Source of the DNA: Sipunculus nudus
Lineage: Eukaryota > Annelida > Sipuncula > Golfingiida > Sipunculidae
Reading direction: 5' to 3'
DNA: 64,000 nt
Assembly: GCA_026874595.1 (NCBI GenBank)
Contig: CM049307.1
Location: forward strand, 80,826,643 to 80,890,642
How positions within the stretch are numbered: the first letter of the stretch is position 1; each line of letters opens with the position of its first letter. The notes beneath the pieces were generated by a model that saw only the letters and a list, made by a program, of their open reading frames with translations, was not told the DNA's origin and did not search any database. Positions 49,312 through 60,140 of the stretch are shown piece after piece. Made by a program: the position numbers and the translations under genes.

Positions 49312-50265
49312 TAGAAAGAAAGAAAGGAATAGTTTATTTCAGGAGTAAAGGCCTCAGGCCCAAAGTTCCAATTACAAACATCAATATTTTCTACAAAAAT
49401 CTTGCAGATGGTAAATTTGCTTTTGGAGTCTGCCAACTGTATCTCCAAAATTAACAAAGTCATCGGCAACCATCAAAGTCATAATATAAGGTAGATTTAC
49501 ATCGATAAAAAATTCTCTACAATTAGGAGTATCGAAATTTTTTAAATATTCATAAATAAATAAAGAAAAAAGTAAAGGGCTCATCATACAGCCCTGTCTT
49601 GTACCAATTGGACATTTGAAATAACCTGCAATCCCTTTGTCTGTAATGATACAAGATTGCATTTTGGAGTAAATGTATCTGATAATTTTAAGTATTTTAC
49701 CATTTATGTTTTGTTTAAGTAGTGTATACCATAATATATCATGTTGCTTTGCTAAAATTCACTAATATAGAATAGAACCTCCCCTAACGTTTGCATTAGT
49801 ATTTATGGACCAAAGCTTGTAATACAAAAGTATGAACGTTGTGCTGTGTTATTTTTTGTATCCTGCTTGTGCCTCTGATAACAAATTTTGTCTTTCAACA
49901 TATTCAATTAACCTGTTGTTTAGGACCTTAGTGTATATTTTGCCTAAAACATTTAATAAAGAAATACCCCTGTAATTTTCCAGCTGAATAACTGAACCTT
50001 TTTTTGTGTAATGGTAATATTATGGCTCTTCCCCAATCATCTGGAAATATTCCTGACTGAAAAATACTATTCAATAATGTAACCAATAAAGGTAGTAAGT
50101 AAAACAGACTGTCTTTGATTATGTCTATAGTTATTCCATCTGGCCGAGGTGACTTATCTCTTTGCATTTGATCAATGGCATCTTTTATTTCCCTGTCAAT
50201 TATGCTTGAATTTAGGAGCTCACGCACATATTTTCCATCATAACTTCTTTCTATAGATCATTTTA
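49312..50265 (-). pseudogene. LINE reverse transcriptase fragment
   Basis: Minus-strand reverse transcriptase blocks in order: KSPRPDGI and SGIFPDDWGRAIILPLHKK (50227-49928 frame), ENYRGISLLNVLGKIYTKVL and LLSEAQAGYKK in a second frame, then GTRQGCMMSPLLFSLFI and VADDFVNFGD (49662-49381 frame). This is the catalytic core of a non-LTR retrotransposon; the YADD motif is changed to VADD. Frameshifts and stops show it is dead, and endonuclease and C-terminal parts are missing. It lies at the centre between inverted SINE-bearing arms. Confidence 0.88.
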
Positions 50266-50290
50266 ACGCCAACCCTTGTAACCTAATACT

Positions 50291-50440
50291 CTGACGTCAC
50301 TTCGCTGGTTCCTATAAAAATGTGCAAATACACAGAGGGGTCGGGCATCGGCTAAAGCTCAGTGGATAGAGCAAGCGACCGGCAATCATAAGTTCGATTC
50401 CTACGTTCAATGAACCAGCATGGTTATTCATTCAAGTCTC
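50291..50440 (+). mobile_element. tRNA-derived SINE, family 1, copy 3
   Basis: Plus-strand copy with AAGCTCAGTGGAT as A-box, a shortened B-box region (GTTCGATTCC) and the GAACCAGCATGG body. Preceded by TGACGTCACTTCG and CCTATAAAA, as in copy 4. Confidence 0.75.
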
Positions 50441-50532
50441 TATGTAATATATGCCGCACACCATACAAGGCCACCAGTTCTCCCTGCTGCATGCAAAGTT
50501 GCTGTGCCGACACATGTAGTGGGTAGTACTCT

Positions 50533-50702
50533 GACGTTACTACCGTGACGTCACTTTGTTGGTTCCTATAAAAGTGCGCAAATACACAGAGCGGTCGGGG
50601 ATCGGCTGAAGGTCAGTGGATAGAGCAAGCCACCGGCAAACGTAAGATCGTGGGTTCGATTCCCATCGGCAGTGAACCGACTCTCCTATGTATTCATGTT
50701 CC

Positions 50703-50706
<4 letters not shown>
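50533..50706 (+). mobile_element. tRNA-derived SINE, family 1, copy 4
   Basis: Plus-strand copy with AGGTCAGTGGAT and GGTTCGATTCCC boxes. Its head shares TGACGTCACTTTG, CCTATAAAA and CAAATACACAGAG with copy 3. It forms the outer part of the right inverted arm and abuts (TA)n. Confidence 0.78.

Positions 50707-50744
<38 letters not shown>
50707..50744. repeat. (TA)n microsatellite
   Basis: TA run between SINE copy 4 and the start of LTR-like copy C. Confidence 0.95.
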
Positions 50745-50748
<4 letters not shown>

Positions 50749-52741
50749 ACGGAACCTAATAACAACACATCACGTAGTCGTGACGAGCATTTGTTACAGA
50801 GATAAAACAAGTGACCCATGGGTCATGACGCTCAGCCAAATGACATGTTGACAATATGTCCTTGCACAGGCTACTAATTAAGATTATGTCCAGCCTTTCC
50901 TGAGGAATCTGGCAGTTTGTGTGTATTTTGCATTATTTCTGGGGTGCTCAAACATACCCCAAAATTCTGAGAATATAGGTCACAGTGACCGAATTTCAGC
51001 TTCTGGGGAGAACTTTCGAGGAACTCTCAGGATGTCGGATGTTTCTGGGCAAAATGGTTATGATTTGTGCACTACTTTGGTATCAAATTTTCGATCATTC
51101 TGAGGGTTGTTTATAAGCCCCATAGCTCCGAAAATATGGGTAACAAGACCTAATTTCACGTTTCCGAGGAGACTTCTCATGGACCTCCCTGGATTGAAAG
51201 TTAGAAGATTCCAGGTCCAATGGTTATGATTTGTGCCCTGCTTTGGTCTCAAAAACAGAGAAAAAAATAGTAAAAAGATTAAAAAAAACAGGTGGCGCCA
51301 TCAGTCTGCAGAAATTAATGAAACATTCCATGACAAATATCCATGCAAAAATCATGGTGATCAAAGCATTAATTGTTCAGATACTTGGGCTTTTGTATCA
51401 AATTTTTCATTATGGGGGGGGGGGTTACTTTGGAGCCCCATAGCTTGAAGAATATGGGTAACAGAGACCTAATTCCAGGTTTCCAAGGAGTCTTTTCATG
51501 GTCTTCTCAGGATGTAAATTGAGAAGATTTCATGTCCAGCGGTTACGATTTGTGCCCTGTTAACAGATGACCGCATCTTTTGAGGTTTTGAAAATAGAGA
51601 AAAAAATCGCAAAAAAATCAAAAGAATACAGGTGGCGCTAAACGGTCTTCAGAAACTGATGAAACACTATATGATCAATATCCTTGCAAAAAATTCATGG
51701 TGATCAATGCATTAGTTGTTCAGATACTTGAGCTTTTGTATCAAATTTCTCATTATTCTTGGGGGTACTTCAGAGCCCCATAGCTTAAAGTATATGGGTA
51801 ACAGAGACCTAATTCCAGGTTTCCCAAGGAGATTTTTCATGAACCTCTCCGGATGTAATGTCAGAAGATTGCAGGTCCAGTGGTTACGATCTGTGCCCTG
51901 TTAACAGTCAGACGGTCGGACGGCCGGATGGCCGGACGGACGACGGACAAAGAGTGATCGCTATATCTCATATGATTTACAGTCAACTGAGCTAAAAATG
52001 AGATTCCGCAACGCTAGTCAGCGTGAAATGTCTAGGGGAATGAATAAAGAAGCCAGTGGTTTTTTGTTAATAAATAATTATAATTTATTTTTAGAACAAT
52101 TCTAACATACACTACACTAAATCAATACAATTACACAGTTTAACAATAATAAAATTTTACATCACCAGAATGTCCGGATCCAAGGCTTAGATTTCTAGAT
52201 ACCACCACTGTCACAGCTCAACAAGATTCCTAAAACACAAATAATCCACGTAAATAATTCAAATAAATCTTCCAAGAGAACTGTCTGATTTAAACTCGAA
52301 AACAATATGCTGTAATCCAAAAGTAAAGTTTTTGTAATAATTCTAAAGGCAAACTGAAGACAATCCCCATATAAAATCTGTATAAAATACGTTCAAGATC
52401 TGTGAGTTCTGCCATTATCAGAAAGGTCCCAAAAAACACTGACAAGAAAGTCACACTCTTCCGTGTCCGCTGGTATTTTTCTCTCTGTAGACTCTAAACA
52501 CAGCCCCTATTTATAGCTTTTTCACCTGAAGCCCAGAAACTACCATTCTTGAACCCTCAAGACTACAACAATACACGCGCCAAAAGCGCATGAACAGACC
52601 CGAAATTTCTAGACTACAATGAGTACGCTGTCTTTACACTGCACGGAGAGTTCAGCAAGACCCTTTCCCATAGCAGCGCACAGGGTTTACGAATCAGAAT
52701 GCCTAGCACATGCCAAGTCATGTAATATCCCGCGCTTAACA
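50745..52741 (-). mobile_element. LTR-like repeat, copy C, interrupted
   Basis: Minus-strand homologue of copy B: the right end gives TGTTAAGCGCGGG and the left end reads TGTTACGGAACCTAA, the complement of copy B's 3' end. The TATA box is at 52515-52507 and the poly-A region at about 52100-52070. A 1.19-kb element (50807-51998) interrupts it between GAGATAAA and ATGAGATTCCGC. Without that insert it is about 805 bp, close to copy B's 848 bp. No target duplication is seen, because the left end lies in a TA microsatellite. Confidence 0.72.
50807..51998 (+). mobile_element. Element with tandem core repeats (Pearl/HINE-like), copy 1
   Basis: Bounded by ACAAGTGACCCATGGG at the left and a GGACAAAGAGTGATCGC...TCAACTGAGCTAAAA tail at the right. 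The core consists of diverged units of about 340 bp; GGTGGCGCC landmarks are at 51291 and 51631, and CCCCATAGCTTGAAGAATATGGGTAACA-type blocks recur. The same ends and unit type occur inverted at 56929-58141. Such tandem-core elements are known in bivalves and have been linked to Helitron-type transposition; that assignment is inference. It sits cleanly inside LTR-like copy C. Confidence 0.7.
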
Positions 52742-53176
52742 AACAGATACATGTAAAAGTATCATCAGTTCTTCGGTAAATATTGAGAGACAGGCGAAAG
52801 ATCATTTTGATAAAAACATAAATATATAATATAAAAGAATCGTAAGGGTGTAGCTTAATTGTTGATATATGTAAATAGGTATTTCGTGCCGTACATCGGC
52901 ATGAAATAAAAGACAATACTCATTAGACGTTACATTTGAAACACTTTAATACGCTTTATGCCTCTTTTTGAGTGAACAGTGAAGTTTATTTGTGTGACCT
53001 CGTGGTAGAGATAGCAGGTTGAAAACTGACACTGGGTAAAGGCAACCAAAAAGCAAAAAAAAAAAAACAAAACAAAAAAGGTGAGATAAATGTTATAATC
53101 AGTAAGCTACTTAAAGTAAGAGATAAAGAGCAGATCATAAATGGGATCAAATAAATATACACCTCATTGAAACTAA
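52742..53176. other. Non-coding stretch, nothing recognised
   Basis: AT-rich with an A-run near 53058-53068. No gene or repeat class recognised. Confidence 0.4.
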
Positions 53177-53397
53177 TAAAAGCTTAAGGGGACTGGCGAA
53201 AAATTGGGTATTGGTATTATTGATGAAGGAAAAGCATAAATGATGAGTATCAGAAATGTTTTCAATGGATTGAATACCTAGATGGTGTAATAAATGACAC
53301 GATGGAAGAGGAGCGTGTTTCTAAAAGGTCTGCCCTGGTTAACATGAACAGCGTCGTTAGACTGCGGAAGGTGCAACACAGGCTGAAGTGCGAGAAT
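53177..53397 (+). pseudogene. Decayed C-terminal fragment of a second OLD-like gene
   Basis: Aligns with codons about 615-690 of the OLD-like gene at 29.8 kb. The best block translates to EEERVSK followed by L.NM....R.RKV...LKCE, against KEERVSKDGLNLVDMTR and LLKCE in the intact gene. The preceding ACTGG/GATGA-rich part also aligns but contains stops. Only the last tenth of the gene is present; nothing of the ATPase or TOPRIM was found nearby. It indicates an old duplication or fragment insertion. Confidence 0.78.
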
Positions 53398-55600
53398 ATA
53401 TCGACCACATATGACGATTTGCGTAATGGTCGTGGACATTCTTGCATTTCTCATTTCAGAAGACGTCGAATAACTGGTCTTGCGATGTTTATGCAATAGT
53501 CTTGAAACAAAGTCACATAAAACTATGTAAGACCAATCCTAATATTAGACTGCGTTTTTTTCATGTTACATCCCTGACAGTCGCCGCACCAGCCCATTTT
53601 CTGAGATTTGCAGATGGTCGTAGCGCAAGTGACGAGCTAGCAACAATCTAATAGCAGCATATAGTATGCCTAGTTGAAATTCGCTCTGTTAGCGACATTT
53701 GAAAAAGACAACATGTGTGATTTTATTTGTTCTTCGAAAACAGCTATACTGTGTCGCGATTATTCCCAAATAGACGGGGCTATGTATGAAACAAGAGGCG
53801 AGTAAATACCCTCTCCAAGGCACAACATCCTGCTGTCCCATGCCGAAATCTTCAAAAAGTTTCTGTGAAACCGATAGTGTTTTTACTTGTCATTAAACAA
53901 ACAAACAAAAAGCACACGATAACACGGGTGAAAACATTGCCTCTTTGGTTTAGGCAATTGACCTTAACATCACAACTCTTATACTTCGTCCCTTTCACCT
54001 AATTATGCCATTGTGCCCAAAAAATCACCCCTACACAGAAGGCACTTTCCGTGGCTATGGTTACAACAGCCGTTTATAACACAACAGTGACGTAATAAAG
54101 GTCGGTCGCGTTTGACATCAGCTGGAATTGCAATAACTCTCTGATGAATATATCACGATGATTGTGAAGTGTTTTCCCATATTTTGGATTGTATGTCTCA
54201 TACATATTTAGTGCAAGGTAAGACATTATTATTCATTCAGTAGTCACAGAAATAACTCCTGTAGTCTTTTTCCTAGAACCTTTCATACTCGCTGCTTGTA
54301 TACAAAATATCCCGGGGGGAAAACATGCAGATACTGGTACTGGTGATGACTACATATATCCTATTTTTGAGAGTCGCCAAATTATGCAAATGTTGCGTTT
54401 ATCAGGCGATGGACCATTCACGTAGTCAACAGTAATAATTAGTTGCTCGCAACTGAATAAATACGCAATTAAGGTCAAATAGAGTTCATGGACAGGTCAA
54501 TTGATTTCTTAGAGAAACTGGACACTGTAAGACGAGACTTTGCCATAGCATGCACGTGAAATGAATACACGATAACCATATCAAGGTTGGTGCACAAATT
54601 AAACGTAAACAATGTTGGACCCTAATTGTTCTGCATTGAAATAACTCTACATTGTTTCGACTGAAATGATATGAAGGATATAAATGAAACTTAAGGCGTA
54701 TTGATCTGTTCTGCTATCTCGCTCTCACTTAATTTCTTAGCTTTACCAAAGATGTATCTGTTCAGTCAGTACACATGCTTACTATGGTCATATTTTTTTT
54801 AATTTTTTTTTAATGATAGGTCCTTGACCTTTTGCAGACCCAGCTTTTTGAATGGAAAGACAAAAGAAGCCATGTAATCAGTAGAAGTAGCCATACCTCC
54901 GCCCCCGTCACTGAAGACAATTGTAGCGTCAGGTCAATCATTCTGTAAACACCCTGTGATCAATGGATCCACAAATGTACCTATTTGTGGTATTTGGTGC
55001 GTTTTGTGCATTTTATTTTGCATACACAGTATCAATTGTTTTACAAAGTCATCCTTTTCTGACATATTCTTTCCATAAGCACTCATGTATATAAAATATA
55101 TTAAATACCATCCACATTCAGTTCTAATTTTGACACAGACTACACCATTTACGTAAGGTTTTTCGGGTTTTGGCAAAGAGGCCTAAAAACGTAACATGAC
55201 ATCGCCTTAAAGGATGCGACATATGTTTTACTTTTTTTTTTCATTTGAGCTGTAACAAAGGCGAGCCTCTTTTTTTCTGTATAATCTGGGTAACAATCCA
55301 TGCTTTTTTTATGAATTTGGGATCTCGGCTTTTATTTTTTTCAGATGAACAAAAACATATCGAGAGGATCTACCAGCCCCAATGGAATATGAGAAATGTT
55401 TACTTTGCCTTGTAATGTAATCTTAAAAAGGACAAAAATATGTTTATTTCGTAAAAACATGCTAAAAGAAAATATTCAAAGTTAAGAGAAAAAATATGTT
55501 ATAAACAAGCATGCGAACCAAACTAACCAAGTTAAGAGACGCAATAGAAAAACTGAATATAAATGGGGGAAAATATATACGTTGATTTAAAATATAAAAC
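53398..55600. other. Non-coding stretch, nothing recognised
   Basis: AT-rich. The minus-strand frame at 54934-55176 has no recognised domain and no clear splice context. No repeats of note. Confidence 0.4.
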
Positions 55601-55609
55601 CTCATGAAA

Positions 55610-56000
55610 AAAAAAAGTAGTCAAAACTAATCAGTTGGGGACACTAATAAGATAACCAGCTATCTTAATAAAACAAAACCAGGAGTATTGTTTATCAGAC
55701 ATTGCTTCGTATATTATATATACTATAGGAATTAATTTAAAAAATAATTAAGAGTGACCAAACCTTATCAAATCAGGGGACATAGACTTTCAGTATACAC
55801 CTACTATTTTAATTGGAAATGGATATGAGTAACGGTTTTTCATATCTCGCGTCACCTATGAACTTTTAACATAACACTTAAAAAAAGAACAGGTGTGACT
55901 AAAGTCTAATGAGGTCAGGGGACTCATGCAAAAAAAACACATCGGCCATCTTAATTAGAAGTGAATAGGAGCATTGGAATATGAGGTGTCGCAGCACGTA
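55610..56000. repeat. Tandem repeat, three diverged units of about 140 bp
   Basis: Each unit has a GAC.AAA.......TCA core, GGGGAC or GGGGACA, a TCTTAATTA/TTTTAATTGG block and then GAGTA/GAGCATTGG. Starts fall near 55618, 55755 and 55896. Confidence 0.5.
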
Positions 56001-56094
56001 TGGAATTGTTTTTAATTCAGATTTTCCAAAATTGTTAAAAATCGATCAAATAAGACAAAAAAAGAATCAGGGTGGGACAATAAATTGTATCCAT

Positions 56095-56200
56095 CCAGTC
56101 GTCTCTGACGCTGCTAAAGCCCGACTTGCCGTTTACTGATTACATGGTCTCTTGCATCCTCATTCAACAGACAGTACCACGTACATGCAATAAAGCCATG
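56095..56200. repeat. Dispersed repeat, partner of 39425-39520
   Basis: Reverse-complement match to 39425-39520 over several blocks, including CTTGCATCCTCATTCAA. Confidence 0.65.
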
Positions 56201-56928
56201 AGATTTGCTTGGCTTCTGTCACAATGCATACTATAATTATAAAATATTCAGGTTTACTGTACTTGACTGTCAAAATTTTCACCCTCCAAAAACGGTTTGA
56301 ATGTCATAATTTGGACATTCGACAACCTCACGTTTTCTGTGAAGAAAGGAGGACCGTTGATTTCTGGATTGCATGAAAAAGGCAGACACTATGTGTAGAT
56401 ACTATGTCTTATTGCCCAGAAGTGCACAAACCTTTTGGTATATTCTACACGAAGTAAATATTATTTAATATTGATCCTTTTTTGTGAGTGATATCGTTTT
56501 TTTTTCATCTAAAAAACAGCAACAGGGCAATGAATAACCTCCATTCCATCCCTCAGAGGGCAGCATGAAATTTCAACACTTGGGCCTTAAAATCGGACAG
56601 TTTTCAAGGATGTATGTGTTTCGCAAGAGGAACGGTGTCTAGCCGAAATTAACATACGGGAGTTTTAACCCTTGATAATTAGGAAACCATATAGATATGA
56701 CAGTTACTCACTTTAACTGTGAATTATTTTTTGAAAAATTACCTGCATTTAAACAGACATGCTCCCTGCATAAAATTCTGGCTAATGTTTACGTGCTACG
56801 AGATAAAGGGTCATAAAACGGTGCCGAGAATATTTTCTTAGTTGTTTGCCTAGCACTTGGTATTAAACACCAGAACGATCCGGTATATTAAGGATAAAAT
56901 AAAATCCGTAAAATACTCTTAATTTACT
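56201..56928. other. Non-coding stretch, nothing recognised
   Basis: AT-rich; no motif or repeat class. Confidence 0.4.
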
Positions 56929-58141
56929 AAAAGTCATCTGAGCCATATCAATCACTCTTTGTCCGTCTCTCTGCCTTTCTGTCCGTTAACAGGGCACAAT
57001 TATCCAGTATCTTGATAATTAATCTATTGATCACCATTATTCTTCGCAGGCATATTGATCATGGAGTGTTTCATCAGTTCCTGCAGACTGGTGGCGCCAC
57101 CTGTATTTTTTCCAATTTTACGCATTTTCTTTCTATTTTTGGGACCTTCGAAGATGCGGTCATCCGATAACAAGGCACACATTGTAACCGTTGGACTTAG
57201 AATATTTTTTACTAGACACCCAGGGGGGTCCATGATAAATCTTCTTGTAAACCTGAAATTAGGTCTCCCTAATGTATTGATCGTCATGCTAGTTCGCATG
57301 AATATTGATCATGGAATGTTTCATTATTTCCTGCAGACTGGTGGCGCCAACTCTATTTTTTTTAATTATCCGCTTTTTCTATCTATTTTTGAAACCTTCA
57401 AAGATGCGGTCACCATTAACAAGGCACAAATAGTAACCGTTAGTCCTAGAGTCTTGTTACTTGAAATCCAGGGAGGTCAAAGAAAAATCTCCTTGGACAC
57501 CTGAAATTAGGTCTCTCTCAATGTATTGATCGTCATGATTGTTTGCATGCATACTGACCATGGAGGCTTTCATTATTTCCTGCAGACTGGTGGCGCCACC
57601 TGTATTTTTTCCATCATACGTTTTTTCTCTCTATTTTTGAAACCTTCAAAGATGCGGTCATCCGTTAACAAGGAACAAATTGTAACCGTTAGACCTAAAT
57701 CATCTGATCATCAAGGGAGGTTTTGGGCAAATTTGCTTTGACACCTGAAATCAGGTAATAGTGAACTATATTCTGCAAGATATATAAAAGAACACGATTT
57801 GAGCACCCTATAGGACAGATTTGCACGATTGGTTACAGCTGGAACTAGAACCATCTAATTTGATTAAGATCCAGGGAGGTTCCTGTAAAAATGTCTTGGA
57901 AACCTGATAATAATGTCACTGTGATCTATATTCTGCATTTTGTGTAAAAGAACATGATTCTGGCACTCTATTAGTCAGATGGGCACAAATGGTAGCAGCT
58001 CGATGTAGAATGAGGTCACTGTAACCTATATTTAAGGTCTATTGGCAAAATGCATGTTTTTTAGTACTCTGGGAGTCATGTTACCCATTGTTTATGGTTC
58101 CTTGAAATCAGCTAAGCGTCATTGCCGATGGGCCACTTGTT
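56929..58141 (-). mobile_element. Element with tandem core repeats (Pearl/HINE-like), copy 2
   Basis: Reverse orientation relative to 50807-51998. The left end holds the complement of the GGACAAAGAGTGATTGATATGGCTCAG tail, and the right end the complement of ACAAGTGGCCCATCGGCAATGACGC. Core units here are about 250 bp, with GGTGGCGCC at 57090, 57340 and 57589, then several more diverged units to 58080. A 149-codon open frame at 57055-57504 is a by-product of the repeats. Confidence 0.7.
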
Positions 58142-58975
58142 AAATGACAAAACAATCTAAACAATCTAAAACAATCTCTATTAGACTCGTTAAGCTCTCG
58201 AAATATGTGAAATAATACATTTATTTGGGAAAATATGATGTTTGTTCTATATCTATTGGATGTTACAAAGGTTATAAGAATTTCTGGTAGAATATTTGAA
58301 TAAGACATTAAAAAAAAGGGTGATTATTTAAACTAAACTTTCATACTGACCAAATTTAAAAAAAAATAAAAATTGAGAAACCTTTTGATCTAAGATGGAT
58401 AAGCTTTTTTACAATGATATAAGCAGTTGCCTAATTAATAATGGTACAACATCTTGTTATTTTGAAGTGGAAAGAGGAGTCAAACAATGGAACCTTTTGT
58501 CACCCGCCCCTATGTTTTCATATAAGCCATAGAAGTCCTATCAATCAAAATAAGGAATGATACGACTATTACAGGAATTGTTATAGAGAAGTCACAAGTT
58601 AATCTCCTGCAACATGCTAATGATACGATTGCAAATATGTCAGATAAAACATCAGGCAAATTATTTTCAAAGTTTTTTGTTTTTGGAGAATGCACTAGGC
58701 TGAAATAAAAAACAAAAAAAATTCAGAAGTTATATTGATAGGCAAGGCTAAAAATAGTAAGATCAAGCCATTTGACACGACCACGATAAACTAATCAAAC
58801 TATTTTTAGGGTTTATAGCGTAGTATATTATATGATTACAACAATGTAAAGAGCTCAATTCTGAACCCCCCCCCCCCCCAACATACACACAGTAATAACT
58901 AGGCATTTATGGAATCGGAGATGCCGTAGTTTCCCTTAATGGGCTAACCCCTTATTTGCCCTCTTATTATGAAGC
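58142..58975. other. Non-coding stretch with a C-tract
   Basis: AT-rich with a C-tract at 58866-58879. No gene recognised. Confidence 0.4.
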
Positions 58976-58984
58976 ATATACTGG

Positions 58985-59560
58985 CATTTTATAAGCTCAA
59001 GGTCACCAGACTAAAGATCACAAATTTATCAACTTTTCCTACAACTTTGTTGAAACAATGGTTGCCAGTATTGATTAAAAATGGTCAGTTCTAAAAAAGT
59101 TATGGGTTTACAAAAAAAAAAATTCTAATTTCCACTGATTTATCCTTAAAGCCAAAGGTCAAGGTCACTTGTTTTGTAACATGTCTGAGATCTTAGAAGA
59201 AACATTTGGTGTATTTGAGAATAAAATATGCAGTATTAAACAAGTTATAGGGTTCGCAAAACATCATGTTTTTGCGCAAATGTGACCTTCAAGATCACAT
59301 TCAAAGTCACCCAAAATCAAACATATCTGAAATCTTCGTAGAGTGAGTTTGTGTGTCAAATATGAAGAAATAAAATGCAGTACTTCTATAGTAATGGGGT
59401 TAAAAATTTAAATATTCCCTAGACTTGTCCTTGAAAATCAAGGTCATGGTCGCCATATTTCAAATAGGTACGAGAACTTAGTGGAGACGATTTTGATGTC
59501 AAATTTAAAGAAAAACGTGCTGTACCTCAAAATATATAGGTTTGACAAAATCCTTTATTT
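58985..59560. repeat. Tandem repeat with AAGGTCA words, about four diverged units
   Basis: Units of roughly 130-150 bp, each with CAAGGTCA or CAAAGTCA (59003, 59158, 59300, 59437), then an ATCTTAG/ACTTAG block, a GTCAAATTTAAAGAA-like block, a GCAGTA/GCTGTAC block and ATAGGTTTGAC-like sequence. AAGGTCA is the half-site of several nuclear receptors; no regulatory role is claimed. Confidence 0.5.
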
Positions 59561-59934
59561 CGACAGAATTGAATGGTCATAAGAGAGAATAAAAGTCTGT
59601 CTTAGTCATTAGTTAGAACTTAAAAAAGTTAGTTTGAATAGATAATACCTGCAATCGGGATGAAAAGATGTTTTCCTTGTGGATATCTACCCCTGGAAAA
59701 CTAATTGACTTTTAAGTTAATTGCACCTGGAAACCCAACTTGATAAATTTAGGGGAACCCTGTTTAATAAGTGGGAAGGTTGGTAAGTTAGGTGATGGGG
59801 GATGGTTCCAAATTTTGCTTCTAATATCGCCCACCCTGTGAATGTATCGTGTAAAGCGCCTGTGATCAAGACTCTCTTGGTCCCACCACCAGGTCTCATC
59901 CACAGAAGGAATTGTAATTAAACCAACTTGAGAG

Positions 59935-60140
59935 TCTTCAGAAGCGGATCCAGGGGGGGTCCAGGGCGTCAGGACCCCCCCCCCCCCCCCTTTCACCCGA
60001 AGCAACCCTTTTTACGGGGTTTTAGATGTAATTTTGTGGCCGGACCCCCCTTTTCCAGACCTGATGACCTTTTTTTAGGATTTTCATTGGTCTCCTGGGT
60101 TGGCCCCCCACCCTATATCTAAATCCTGGAACCGCCCCTG
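59935..60140. repeat. Poly-C-associated dispersed repeat, copy 2
   Basis: Begins GCGGATCCAGGGGGG, contains a C-tract at 59975-59990 and matches the 70-300 repeat in its second half. It ends AATCCTGGAACCGCCCC, which complements the start (GATCCAGGGGG), so the unit may have imperfect inverted ends. Confidence 0.55.

Noticed and set aside
57055-57504. 149-codon plus-strand open frame
   Set aside because: It lies inside the tandem-core element and its sequence repeats with the units; no protein family features.
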